61,182 bases of DNA from Corynebacterium kefirresidentii (GTDB lineage: Bacteria; Actinomycetota; Actinomycetes; Mycobacteriales; Mycobacteriaceae). Of the stretch, positions 8,523 through 17,403 are shown piece after piece. The first letter of the stretch is position 1; each line of letters starts with the position of its first letter. The translations under genes were made by a program, and so were the position numbers. The notes below the pieces were generated by a model. That model searched no databases. It had not been told where the DNA came from and worked only from the letters and a program-made list of their open reading frames with translations. Where the stretch lies: NCBI GenBank assembly GCA_002154655.1, contig NGUZ01000014.1:1-61182 (forward strand), written 5' to 3'.

Positions 8523-9557
8523 CTACTTGGAGAGGGACTTGCCCACAGAGTGCAGGTCCTGGCAAGACTCAATGACACGCTCGGACATGCCCTGCTCTGC
8601 CTTCTTCAGGTAGGAGCGTGGGTCATAAACCTTCTTGTTGCCAACCTCGCCGTCAATCTTGAAGACGCCGTCGTAGTTCTCCATCATGTGGCGGGCAATC
8701 GGGTTGGTAAAGGCATACTGGGTATCGGTGTCCACGTTCATCTTGATGACGCCGTAGCGAAGTGCCTCTTCAATCTTTTCCTTCTCGGAGCCGGAGCCAC
8801 CGTGGAAGACGAAGTCGAAGGCGTACTCGTCCTCACCCAGGCCGAGCTTCTTCTGTGCAACCTTCTGGCCCTCAAGCAGGACCTCTGGGCGCAGCTTCAC
8901 GTTGCCTGGCTTGTAGACGCCGTGAACGTTGCCGAAGGTAGCGGCCAGCATGTAGCGGCCCTTCTCGCCAGTGCCCAGGGCATCGATGGTCTTCTCAAAG
9001 TCCTCTGGGGAGGTGTACAGGTTAGCGCCTGCCTTAGCCTGAACGCCGTCCTCTTCGCCGCCGACGACGCCGATCTCAGCCTCGAGGATGACGTGCGCGT
9101 TCTTAGCCTTTTCCAGCAGCTCCTGGGCGATGACCAGGTTCTCGTCGATTGGAATAGCGGAGCCGTCCCACATGTGGGACTGGAACAGCGGGTTCTCGCC
9201 GCGGTCGACGCGCTCCTGGGAGATAGCCAGCAACGGGCGGACGTACTCATCGAGTACCTCCTTCTGGCAGTGGTCGGTGTGCAGCGCGATATTGACGCCG
9301 TAGTGCTTCGCGGCCTCATGAGCGAATGCGGCCAATGCCTGAGCACCCTTGACCTTGTCCTTCAGTGCCAGGCCGGAACCGAAGGCTGCGCCGCCGGTAG
9401 AGAACTGGATGATGCCGTCGGACTCGGCCTCCGCAAAGCCCTTCAGAGCTGCGTTAATGGTCTCAGAAGAGGTGCAGTTGATAGCTGGGAACGCGAAGCC
9501 ATTCTTCTTCGCGGTATCCAGCATCTCGTTATAGACCTCAGGGGTTGCAATTGGCAT
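8523..9557 (-). CDS. fba: Class II fructose-1,6-bisphosphate aldolase
   Basis: This zinc enzyme cleaves fructose-1,6-bisphosphate to DHAP and glyceraldehyde-3-phosphate in glycolysis, or the reverse in gluconeogenesis. 344 aa, the usual length. Zinc ligands and substrate loops are recognisable: HTDHCQKE (about residue 92-99), EAEIGVVGGEED, FGNVHGVYKPG and VFHGGSGSEKE. The C-terminal NVDTDTQYAFT binds the phosphate. ATG 9557 has AAGGATG just upstream. Own terminator, single gene. Confidence 0.97.
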   Translation of the reverse strand: MPIATPEVYNEMLDTAKKNGFAFPAINCTSSETINAALKGFAEAESDGIIQFSTGGAAFGSGLALKDKVKGAQALAAFAHEAAKHYGVNIALHTDHCQKEVLDEYVRPLLAISQERVDRGENPLFQSHMWDGSAIPIDENLVIAQELLEKAKNAHVILEAEIGVVGGEEDGVQAKAGANLYTSPEDFEKTIDALGTGEKGRYMLAATFGNVHGVYKPGNVKLRPEVLLEGQKVAQKKLGLGEDEYAFDFVFHGGSGSEKEKIEEALRYGVIKMNVDTDTQYAFTNPIARHMMENYDGVFKIDGEVGNKKVYDPRSYLKKAEQGMSERVIESCQDLHSVGKSLSK

Positions 9558-9700
9558 GAATTTCCATCCTTAAAAGTGGGTTTGTGGTCAAACACGTTCC
9601 AGCACCCAAGTATGCCCGTTTCACGGAATTTCTGCCGCAAAAACTCTGTGACATTTTCAACCCGTCTATGCGCGCCGCACAACTGGCCCGCCCCTGCGGA

Positions 9701-10891
9701 CTATTTAGATAGATGCCGCGTCACGCGAGCGCAGGCTTCCATCAGCATCCATCCGGAAAGTTGCACGGATAAATCGCGCTCGTCCACGCGGATGATGCCT
9801 ACCTTCTCACTCATGGTGCGCCGGCCGAAGCCGTAGTTATGCGGCAGGCGCGCATCGGACAACCAATCAGAGCCGAAGATCGGCAGACCATCAACCTCTA
9901 AGCGGTGCTCCCACACCGACTCGGCCGAGGCCATCACCATGCGCGCGGCCAGCTTCTTCGTCGCACGGTTGGCGGGAGAATCGCCGGGCAGGCGCACGGC
10001 GACGTCGGCAAGATAGCGCATCAAAATGCCCTTAAACAGGCCACCGTCACCATCGCCGGTCTCCCAGTCCACCACGCCCGAGGGGGTAGCCATGCCCGAA
10101 GCCACGGTCTGCACCAGGCCGCGGATACGGATTATGTAGTCCATCATCTCGGAAGCCAGCTCGGCCTCGTGTACGCTGTCGATCTGCTCCAAATCACCGA
10201 TACCGGCCTTTTCCCGCAGCGCCAGCACAATTTCCAAGCACGCACCTAGGACCACGCCTTGGCAGTAGGGGTGGATGTTTTTTACCACCTCAGGGCCGTC
10301 CATGCGCATGCGCACGCCGTCCATGATGTAGCCGTCGTCATCAAGCAGGTGATCGTAGATCCAGTCGATGATGTGGCGCGCTTCCTCAATGCGCCCCATC
10401 CGCGCCAACATGATGGCACCCGGGCCATTGGAAGGCACGTTCATGAAATTCTCGCCGAGGCGCCACGGCAACACGCCGAGCGATTCATCGAGTCCTTCGT
10501 GGATATTGCGCTGCAGCTCCGCCAAACGCTTCGGCGTCTTCGCCTTCTTTAGCTCCTCCACGCGGCCGAAGGCCAAAGCGAGCCACGCCTTGTCATCGTA
10601 GTATTTATTCTTCGTCAGCTGCGTCAGGTTGCGGATACGAATACCCCGCATGGTGTCGAAGATGCGCTGCCGGCGCACCTTGGTGTTATTGCGCAGCGCC
10701 GCATCAACGAGGCAATCCAAATAATGGGCCTGCCACCAGTAGTGCCAATGGATGAAGAGCTTTTCTTTCGTGGTAGGCGGCCAGCTCACCACCGCAAGAT
10801 TGGTGCGCGGCAGGCCCCACACAGGGTGCGCGTGGCGCTCATTGATGGCCGCTTCTGCAAGTTCGGCGCGGTGGGCCCATTTTTCTTCCAC
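9701..10891 (-). CDS. Glycoside hydrolase family 76-like protein
   Basis: 396 aa, no signal peptide, so probably cytoplasmic. The motif KYYDDKAWLALAF (about 98-110) has the paired Asp characteristic of GH76 alpha-1,6-mannanases. NGPGAIMLARMGR and DGDGGLFKGILMRYLADV are also GH76-like segments of an alpha/alpha toroid. GH76 enzymes act on alpha-1,6-mannan, which in corynebacteria forms the lipomannan/lipoarabinomannan backbone. Lack of an export signal makes an envelope role doubtful. It lies downstream of the SpoU-pyrE group on the same strand, with a 54-bp gap. Confidence 0.75.
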   Translation of the reverse strand: MEEKWAHRAELAEAAINERHAHPVWGLPRTNLAVVSWPPTTKEKLFIHWHYWWQAHYLDCLVDAALRNNTKVRRQRIFDTMRGIRIRNLTQLTKNKYYDDKAWLALAFGRVEELKKAKTPKRLAELQRNIHEGLDESLGVLPWRLGENFMNVPSNGPGAIMLARMGRIEEARHIIDWIYDHLLDDDGYIMDGVRMRMDGPEVVKNIHPYCQGVVLGACLEIVLALREKAGIGDLEQIDSVHEAELASEMMDYIIRIRGLVQTVASGMATPSGVVDWETGDGDGGLFKGILMRYLADVAVRLPGDSPANRATKKLAARMVMASAESVWEHRLEVDGLPIFGSDWLSDARLPHNYGFGRRTMSEKVGIIRVDERDLSVQLSGWMLMEACARVTRHLSK

Positions 10892-10945
10892 GATTCCTCT
10901 ATCACTCCAGTTACGCGGGTAGATATAGCTAGTGTAACGATCTTC

Positions 10946-11617
10946 CTACCAAGAATCGGCTAGATTAGCGTGCTGGCGAATCCAGGCGTGCATGGCGATT
11001 CCGGCCGCGACGCCTGCATTGATGGAACGAGTAGAGCCGAACTGGGCGATGGAGCAGGTCATCACAGCGGCGTCCTGGGCTGCTTGTGACACGCCGGGGC
11101 CTTCCTGGCCGAAAAGTAGAAGGCTGCGCTCGGGTAGCTCGGCCGTTTCCAGGGGCACGCAACCGGGGGTGTTATCGATGGCGACGACGGTTAGCCCCTC
11201 CTCGGCCGCCCACGCAATAAGCTTCTCGACGCTCTCATGGTGCATCAAGTGCTGGTACCTATCCGTCACCATTGCCCCACGCCGATTCCACCGCCGGCGG
11301 CCGACGATGTGCACGGTATCGACGGCGAAGGCGTTGGCGGTACGCACGACGGTGCCAATATTGGCATCGTTTTCAAAGTTCTCGATAGCGATGTGCAGGC
11401 TATGCCGGCGCTTATCGATGTCCTTTTTGATCGCTTCCCTGCTCCAGTAGCGGTAGGCATCGACGACGTTGCGACGGTCGCCTTCAGCCAGCAGCTCTGG
11501 GTCGTATTTCTCGGCCTCTGGCCCTTGCGGCAGCGGACCTTCCCACGGGCCTACGCCATGGCGTCCCTCGTTCCACTCGGTCGGGCCCTTGGCCTCGTCT
11601 GCGTTAGGCAAGGTCAA
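10946..11617 (-). CDS. SpoU-family RNA 2'-O-methyltransferase
   Basis: The three SpoU/TrmH motifs are present: NFENDANIGTVVRTANAF (motif 1, N and R), LLFGQEGPGVS (motif 2) and GSTRSINAGVAAGIAMHAW (motif 3, knotted SAM site). An N-terminal extension of about 70 residues is charged. I chose TTG 11617 (or TTG 11611), which overlaps the last codons of pyrE by 14 nt; this implies translational coupling. The longer upstream frame is inside pyrE. The RNA target (rRNA or tRNA ribose) is not predictable. Confidence 0.85.
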   Translation of the reverse strand: MTLPNADEAKGPTEWNEGRHGVGPWEGPLPQGPEAEKYDPELLAEGDRRNVVDAYRYWSREAIKKDIDKRRHSLHIAIENFENDANIGTVVRTANAFAVDTVHIVGRRRWNRRGAMVTDRYQHLMHHESVEKLIAWAAEEGLTVVAIDNTPGCVPLETAELPERSLLLFGQEGPGVSQAAQDAAVMTCSIAQFGSTRSINAGVAAGIAMHAWIRQHANLADSW

Positions 11618-12194
11618 GGTCGCCCAGGCCCAACAGGGAGCGGTATTCGAGGCCTTCTGCAGCGATGACGTCGCCGGCGCCAGTCTCGCGGTCCACGACG
11701 GTCGCCACGCCAACGACCTCGGCGCCGGCCTCGCGCAGCGCAGCCACGGCGGTCAACGGGGAGTTACCGGTGGTCGTGGTGTCTTCTACGACAAGGACCT
11801 TCTTTCCTTCCACGTCCGTGCCCTCGATGCGGCGCTGCATGCCGTGCTTCTTGGCTTCTTTGCGCACGACGAAAGCGTCGATATCGCGGCCGTCGGCATG
11901 CATGACGGAAGTAGCAACAGGGTCGGCGCCGAGCGTTAGGCCACCGACGGCCGCGAAATCCCAATCGGCGGTCAACTCGCGAAGCAGCGCACCGATGAGG
12001 CGGGAGGCCTCGTGGTGCAAGGTAGCGCGGCGCAGATCCACGTAGTAGTCAGCTTCCTTGCCCGAGGACAGAGTCACCTTGCCGTGGACGACGGCCAGTT
12101 CCTTGACCAGCTCGGCAAGGCGGGCCTTCTTCTCGGCATCCAGGTTCTGGGCGTTCGCGGTGTGCGCATTGGTGTTGTGAGAATCCACAGTCAT
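11604..12194 (-). CDS. pyrE: Orotate phosphoribosyltransferase
   Basis: PyrE joins orotate and PRPP to give OMP in pyrimidine synthesis. The PRPP-binding motif VLVVEDTTTTGNSPLTA is intact, with VTLSSGKEADYYVDLR (orotate side), LGADPVATSVMHADGR and FVVRKEAKKHG. 196 aa from ATG 12194, which has AGGAG only three bases upstream; GTG 12188 gives better spacing and is a real alternative. An upstream GTG 12233 is also in frame. The gene overlaps the SpoU methylase at its 3' end. Confidence 0.95.
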   Translation of the reverse strand: MTVDSHNTNAHTANAQNLDAEKKARLAELVKELAVVHGKVTLSSGKEADYYVDLRRATLHHEASRLIGALLRELTADWDFAAVGGLTLGADPVATSVMHADGRDIDAFVVRKEAKKHGMQRRIEGTDVEGKKVLVVEDTTTTGNSPLTAVAALREAGAEVVGVATVVDRETGAGDVIAAEGLEYRSLLGLGDLDLA

Positions 12195-12263
12195 CTGCTC
12201 CTTGTCGTGGTTCGTGCGCGGCGGCTCGTGCACGGCGGCAGGCCGCCAGTATTGGTCTCTAGG

Positions 12264-13727
12264 CTACTCTTCCCGGTGCGGGTCCGATTCCTCGGCCGCA
12301 CGGGAATCGGCCCTGCGGGCATCGGCCGCGCCGGGGGCGGGCCCACTAGTGGAATCTTCGGAGGGACCGTCGAAGATGGAGGCAGCGCGGAACTGCTGGC
12401 GCGGCAGGCGGGCGGTATGAGAATCGGGGGTGGGGCGTTCGCGGCCGTCGGCAATAGCGTCTACTTCGTCGCCGCCTAGCGCGCTGTGTTCGACCGGGCC
12501 GCGGGTTTCGGAGTACGCCCGGGACGGCATGTGCAAAGGCTCTTCCGGCCGCTGGATGACGGGACGCTCAAACACGGGCGCACCGGCAGCCGGCGCACCG
12601 CCGACAGCTTCCGCGATGGGCTGGGCGGGAATCTCGCGGGCTGGATCCAATTCCTCTAGTCGCACCACATGAGTGGCGGAGGAGCGCGGTGGCAAGACAC
12701 GGGCGGCGTCTGCTAATAGCGCGAGCGGCGGTAGCATCGCTTCCCATTCCGCGGAGCGCGCCTGCTTCGTAGTCTGTGCTAGCACCCACTCAGTTTCCAT
12801 CCACAGTGCGGTGACCGCTTCGGGCATTTGTTGCAGGGCGACGTGAACACGTTCGTCTACCATGCGCTCGGTAACAGCGCTATCCGAGGAATACACATCA
12901 AACCCCTCAAGAGTCATGGCTAAAAGCAGGTCCTCGGAGGCCTTCGTGTCTTCGCGGTCGAAGCGACGGAAATCCACCACCATGTCTGAGGCCGCTCCGG
13001 TGCGCATCGCCATGACGTTGACGCCATCGATATCCATCAACAGCATCTCGTGGCCGTACACGTTTCCCGCGACAATGTCTTTTGGCGCCGCACCGGTAGA
13101 GGCCACTCCCCTCGTCCATTCGTCTACGAGGTAAGGATCGGACTTCATAAATTCAAAGCCTTTTGCTTCTGCCCAATTGCGGCGCTCGCGACGCAATGTT
13201 CCCGGCAGAATCGGCCGATGGCGGGTGTGCGGCTTGGAGGGCGCGCGGTTCTCGCTCGCGGTCTCCTGGCTCGGATCATGGCTTCGCTCGTGATTCGGCT
13301 CGTTGCTCGGCTCCTGGTCTGGTTCGTGCTCAGGGGTTGGCTCAGCATCTTGCTCGGCTGCGGGTTCCGGTGCGGACTCTGATGCGGCTTCGGCATGGGA
13401 CTCGGGAGCTGGGGCAGCTGGCGTAGAAGCCAGGTTGGCCGAGTCGACAGCGGGGGCATCGCTAGAGGTCGAGTCAACGGGAGCGGCATCGGAGGAAGCA
13501 GACTCGGCGGACTCGGTGGTCTCGGTGCCGGGCGCGGGTTCGGGGGAAGCGGCGTCGACAGGTGCAGCGTCAGCAGAGACGGTGTCTGCAGGCGTGGCGT
13601 CAGCGGGCGTCGGGTCCGTGTCGGCGGAGAGTGTAGGGGTGGAGGTGCGCTGCTTGCCGTCGTAAAGCAGCAGGGCACCGCCGACAATGCCGAGAAGTAG
13701 CGCCAAAGCAAGAATTAGAAAAGCCAT
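12264..13727 (-). CDS. Single-pass membrane protein with disordered linker; unknown function
   Basis: 487 aa. Residues 1-22 form one membrane helix (MAFLILALALLLGIVGGALLLYDG). Residues 25-165 are low-complexity Ala/Pro/Asp/Glu/Ser, then a basic patch precedes a folded domain (about 175-340: FEFMKSDPYLVDEWTRG, MLLMDIDGVNVMAMRTG). Residues 345-487 are again Pro/Ala/Arg-rich. It is probably cytoplasmic with an N-terminal anchor. It sits between pyrE and the rhodanese on the same strand. The family is unknown to me; the folded domain has no motifs I recognise. Confidence 0.75.
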   Translation of the reverse strand: MAFLILALALLLGIVGGALLLYDGKQRTSTPTLSADTDPTPADATPADTVSADAAPVDAASPEPAPGTETTESAESASSDAAPVDSTSSDAPAVDSANLASTPAAPAPESHAEAASESAPEPAAEQDAEPTPEHEPDQEPSNEPNHERSHDPSQETASENRAPSKPHTRHRPILPGTLRRERRNWAEAKGFEFMKSDPYLVDEWTRGVASTGAAPKDIVAGNVYGHEMLLMDIDGVNVMAMRTGAASDMVVDFRRFDREDTKASEDLLLAMTLEGFDVYSSDSAVTERMVDERVHVALQQMPEAVTALWMETEWVLAQTTKQARSAEWEAMLPPLALLADAARVLPPRSSATHVVRLEELDPAREIPAQPIAEAVGGAPAAGAPVFERPVIQRPEEPLHMPSRAYSETRGPVEHSALGGDEVDAIADGRERPTPDSHTARLPRQQFRAASIFDGPSEDSTSGPAPGAADARRADSRAAEESDPHREE

Positions 13728-13802
13728 CACCCCACGATAGTAGTAGGAACAATCAAGCCCTCAGCGCTCGGCGCGCGGAGGCGGGAGGCTGAGGGTGGGC
13801 GA

Positions 13803-14660
13803 TTAGCCGTTGACGGTGAGGCGGTCGCCGCGTTCGACGGGGTTCTTGGGGTTGGCGGACCACTGGGACCAGCCGCCGACATAGTGGCGCAGGCCGGTGA
13901 AGCCGGCGTCGTGCATGGCGGCGAGGGCGAGGGCGGAGTGGTTGCCGGAGCCGGAGTAGATGATGGCGCCTTGGACGTTGTCGGGGGTGAGGCCGGCGTC
14001 GAAAAGCACTTCGCGGATTTCGCCCGCAGACTTCCAGGTGCGCAGGCCGTCGTTGTGGAAGAGGCGCTCTGGCACGTTGACGGCGCCGGGGATATGACCG
14101 GCCTTAAGGTCGAGGTTTTCGCGGCGGCCGGCAAAGCGGTTGCGGGTGCGGGTATCGATGAGCAGACCATCGTGATTGCGCACATCATCAATGGTGGCCA
14201 CCGGCATCTGGCCGGGGTTTACCGTGGCGCTGGCGCCCACGGCGAAGTTGCCAGGGCCGGTCAGCGTGGTATAGCCCAGGTGACGCCAATTGGCCAAGCC
14301 GCCGTCGAGGATGCGGACGTTGTCCAAGCCGGCCCAGCGCAAGGTCCACCACGCGCGGCCGGCGAATAGGCCGCGCCCCTCGTCATAGACCACGACGGGG
14401 CGGTCCTCACGGATTCCCCAGTGGCGGAAGTGCTCCTGCAACTTATCCGGATCCGGCAGCGGGTTACGTCCAACCTGTGAACCGGGGAGGCCGGCGAAGG
14501 AATTGGCGGTATCACTAAACAGCGCCGTCGGAATGTGTAAAGAGGTGAACTGGTTATAGCTCTGACGCAGCTGCGGCTGCCAGTGGGTGGCCAAGAGGGT
14601 AAAACGTTCGCCGTGATAAATGGATTCGCGGAGTTCTTGTGGGGAGACCAAAATGCTCAT
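13803..14660 (-). CDS. Tandem rhodanese-domain protein with Ser in place of the catalytic Cys
   Basis: 285 aa, two rhodanese modules, like thiosulfate/3-mercaptopyruvate sulfurtransferases. Module 1 contains VVYDEGRGLFAGRAWWTLRWAG and ILDGGLANW. Module 2 contains LIDTRTRNRFAGRREN, AGHIPGAVNVP and the active-site loop. That loop normally begins YCGSG, but here reads IIYSGSGNHSALALAAM, with TCC (Ser) where the persulfide Cys should be. The DNA is unambiguous. Standard sulfurtransferase activity is therefore not expected; a binding or regulatory role, or a different chemistry, is possible. No other damage is seen, so it is probably expressed. The ATG at 14660 is internal to good codon usage. Confidence 0.85.
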   Translation of the reverse strand: MSILVSPQELRESIYHGERFTLLATHWQPQLRQSYNQFTSLHIPTALFSDTANSFAGLPGSQVGRNPLPDPDKLQEHFRHWGIREDRPVVVYDEGRGLFAGRAWWTLRWAGLDNVRILDGGLANWRHLGYTTLTGPGNFAVGASATVNPGQMPVATIDDVRNHDGLLIDTRTRNRFAGRRENLDLKAGHIPGAVNVPERLFHNDGLRTWKSAGEIREVLFDAGLTPDNVQGAIIYSGSGNHSALALAAMHDAGFTGLRHYVGGWSQWSANPKNPVERGDRLTVNG

Positions 14661-14715
14661 GCCCCGAGTCTAGGGGCATGAGCAGGATTTGGCGCGGCGG
14701 GCGGTACGCGGCCGA

Positions 14716-17271
14716 CTAGCGGGCGGCGATGTCTAGCTCGGCACCGCCATCTGCGACGTCCACGTGGACAGTGTCGCCATCGACGATATCGCCGGCCAAC
14801 AGCTTCTTGGCGAGCTTGTCACCAATGGCCTGCTGGATGGTACGGCGCAGCGGGCGGGCACCATAGGCCGGGTCATAGCCGCGCTCGGCCAGCCAGGACT
14901 TGGCAGAATCCGAGACTTGCAAGGTCAGGCGGCGGGCGTCAAGGCGCTCGGCCAAGCCACGCAGCTGGATATCGACAATGCCGCGTAGGAGCTCCTCAGA
15001 AAGGGGCTCAAACATGACCACGTCATCGAGGCGGTTGATGAATTCAGGCTTGAAGGCTTTCTTCACCGCATCCATGGTTTCCTCCCGGGTGCCGCCGGCG
15101 CCCAAGTTGGAGGTCAAGATGATGACGGTATTGCGGAAGTCGACGGTGCGTCCCTGGCCGTCGGTAAGCCGTCCTTCATCTAAGACCTGCAGAAGAACGT
15201 CGAAGACATCGGGATGGGCCTTTTCTACCTCGTCGAAAAGCACGAGCGTGTAGGGGCGACGGCGCACGGCCTCGGTGAGCTGTCCGCCGGCTTCATGGCC
15301 GACGTATCCCGGAGGAGCACCAACGAGGCGGGAAACGGAGTGCTTCTCTCCGTACTCGGACATATCGATGCGAACCATTGCGGATTCATCGTCGAAGAGG
15401 AAGTCTGCCAGGGCCTTCGCAAGCTCGGTCTTGCCCACGCCGGTGGGGCCCAAGAAGAGGAAAGAACCGGTCGGGCGGTTCGGATCGGCCACGCCCGCGC
15501 GGGAGCGGCGCACAGCATCCGATACCGCGGTAACGGCTTCCTTCTGTCCCACCACGCGCTTGCCCAGCACGGATTCCATATTGAGCAGCTTTTCGGTCTC
15601 GCCCTGCAGCATCTTGCCGGCCGGAATGCCGGTCCAGGCGGAGACGACCTCAGCGATGGTGTCGGGGCTTACCTCCTCATCAAGCATCGTATTGCGCTGC
15701 TCGGTGGCCTTGACCTCGGCGGCCGCAAGATCCTTTTCCAGCGGCGGAATCTTGCCGTAGTTAATCTCAGAGGCGAGTGCGAGGTCGCCATCACGCTCGG
15801 CGATTTCTGCTTGGCGGCGCAGGTCATCGAGTTCTTCCTTGATGTTTTGTACATCATCGATGGCCTTCTTCTCATTAGCCCAGCGGGCCTTGAGCTCGCC
15901 GAGCTTCTCGCGCTGGTCCGCAAGCTCACCTTGCAGGGTGGCCAAGCGGTCCTGAGAAGCGGCGTCAGATTCCTTCTTCAGCGCCAGCTCTTCAATCTCC
16001 ATGCGGCGGACGATGCGCTCGAGCTCATCGATTTCCTGCGGGGAGGAATCAATCTCCATGCGCAAACGGGAACCGGCCTCATCGACCAAGTCAATGGCCT
16101 TATCCGGCAGGAAGCGGTTGGTGATGTAGCGATTGGACAGCTCGGCGGCCGACACCAACGCGGAGTCCATAATGCGCACGCCGTGATGCACCTCGTAGCG
16201 CTCCTTCAGGCCACGCAGGATACCGATGGTGTCCTCCACGGAGGGCTCGGCAGCGTAGACCTGCTGGAAGCGGCGCTCCAGGGCGGCGTCCTTTTCGATG
16301 TACTTGCGGTACTCGTCCAAGGTAGTGGCGCCTACGAGGCGCAGCTCGCCGCGGGCCAGCATGGGTTTGATCATATTGCCGGCGTCCATGGATCCGTCGC
16401 CAGTAGCACCGGCGCCGACGATGGTGTGCAGCTCGTCGATGAAGGTGATGATTTCACCCTCGGAGGACTTAATCTCATCGAGCACGGCCTTTAAGCGCTC
16501 CTCAAATTCGCCGCGATACTTAGCGCCAGCAACCATAGAGCCTAGATCCAAGCTAATGAGGGTCTTGCCCTTGAGAGACTCAGGCACATCGCCAGCCACG
16601 ATGCGGCGGGCCAAGCCTTCCACGATGGCAGTCTTGCCCACGCCGGGCTCGCCAATGAGTACCGGGTTATTCTTCGTGCGCCGGCTGAGCACCTGGACCA
16701 CGCGGCGAATTTCCTGGTCGCGGCCGATGACCGGGTCGATCTTGCCTTCGCGGGCGCGCGCGGTGAGGTCCGTGGCGTACTTTTCCAAGGCCTGGAATTG
16801 GTCCTCCGGATTCTCGGAGGTTACCTTGGCAGCACCGCGCACGGAAGGGAAAGCGCCCTTGATGGCGTCATAAGTAGCACCGCGGCCGGTAAGCAGCTCG
16901 GCGGCATCGGTCTTGGAGCCGGCGATGGCGGCTAGCAGGACTTCGGTGGAAACGAATTCATCACCAAGCTCGCCGGCCAGTTCCTGCGACTTCGTTAGGA
17001 CGTTGAGGCCGTCGCGGTTAAATTGCGGGTTGGCCATATTGGCGCCCTCCGCCTTGGGATAAGAATCAACAAGCTCGCGGGCTTCCTTGAGCACAGTATC
17101 CGGATCTACGCCGGTGGCCTTAAGAACCGGAGCGGCGATTCCGCCGTCCTGGCTGAGGATTGCCGCCAGCAGGTGAGCCGGGCGGATATCCGGGTTTCCA
17201 TTAGAAGAGGCGGTTTGCAGGGCGTCCTGCAGGGCCTCTTGTGTCTTAGTGGTGGGGTTAAATGAGTTCAT
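14716..17271 (-). CDS. clpB: ClpB disaggregase
   Basis: ClpB rescues aggregated proteins together with DnaK. 851 aa, full length. N-domain repeats 1-145; NBD1 Walker A GEPGVGKT (about residue 205), Walker B TFIDELHT; middle coiled-coil about 400-520; NBD2 Walker [10 protein letters not shown], Walker [14 protein letters not shown], sensor LTSNLG. The ATG at 17271 follows AGAAGGAGC. Two HAIR operators lie 68-118 bp upstream, indicating HspR control shared with dnaK. Confidence 0.97.
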   Translation of the reverse strand: MNSFNPTTKTQEALQDALQTASSNGNPDIRPAHLLAAILSQDGGIAAPVLKATGVDPDTVLKEARELVDSYPKAEGANMANPQFNRDGLNVLTKSQELAGELGDEFVSTEVLLAAIAGSKTDAAELLTGRGATYDAIKGAFPSVRGAAKVTSENPEDQFQALEKYATDLTARAREGKIDPVIGRDQEIRRVVQVLSRRTKNNPVLIGEPGVGKTAIVEGLARRIVAGDVPESLKGKTLISLDLGSMVAGAKYRGEFEERLKAVLDEIKSSEGEIITFIDELHTIVGAGATGDGSMDAGNMIKPMLARGELRLVGATTLDEYRKYIEKDAALERRFQQVYAAEPSVEDTIGILRGLKERYEVHHGVRIMDSALVSAAELSNRYITNRFLPDKAIDLVDEAGSRLRMEIDSSPQEIDELERIVRRMEIEELALKKESDAASQDRLATLQGELADQREKLGELKARWANEKKAIDDVQNIKEELDDLRRQAEIAERDGDLALASEINYGKIPPLEKDLAAAEVKATEQRNTMLDEEVSPDTIAEVVSAWTGIPAGKMLQGETEKLLNMESVLGKRVVGQKEAVTAVSDAVRRSRAGVADPNRPTGSFLFLGPTGVGKTELAKALADFLFDDESAMVRIDMSEYGEKHSVSRLVGAPPGYVGHEAGGQLTEAVRRRPYTLVLFDEVEKAHPDVFDVLLQVLDEGRLTDGQGRTVDFRNTVIILTSNLGAGGTREETMDAVKKAFKPEFINRLDDVVMFEPLSEELLRGIVDIQLRGLAERLDARRLTLQVSDSAKSWLAERGYDPAYGARPLRRTIQQAIGDKLAKKLLAGDIVDGDTVHVDVADGGAELDIAAR

Positions 17272-17338
17272 GTGTGCGTTGCTCCTTCTAAGATTTATTC
17301 ACCCACTGTAGGGCTTCACTTAGCACAACGCACCCAAA

Positions 17339-17359
17339 GTTGAGCCTATTCCACTCAAC
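17339..17359 (-). promoter_or_regulatory. HAIR operator 1 (HspR site) upstream of clpB
   Basis: GTTGAGC-N7-ACTCAAC, close to the HspR inverted repeat CTTGAGT-N7-ACTCAAG. Sites of this type repress clpB and dnaK in actinobacteria. Confidence 0.8.
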
Positions 17360-17368
17360 CTAAATATT

Positions 17369-17389
17369 TTTGAGCGTAGGTCGCTCAAC
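17369..17389 (-). promoter_or_regulatory. HAIR operator 2 (HspR site) upstream of clpB
   Basis: TTTGAGC-N7-GCTCAAC, a second HspR-type repeat, 30 bp (about three helical turns) from the first between equivalent bases. Confidence 0.75.
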
Positions 17390-17403
17390 TTTGCACAGGG
17401 TGA

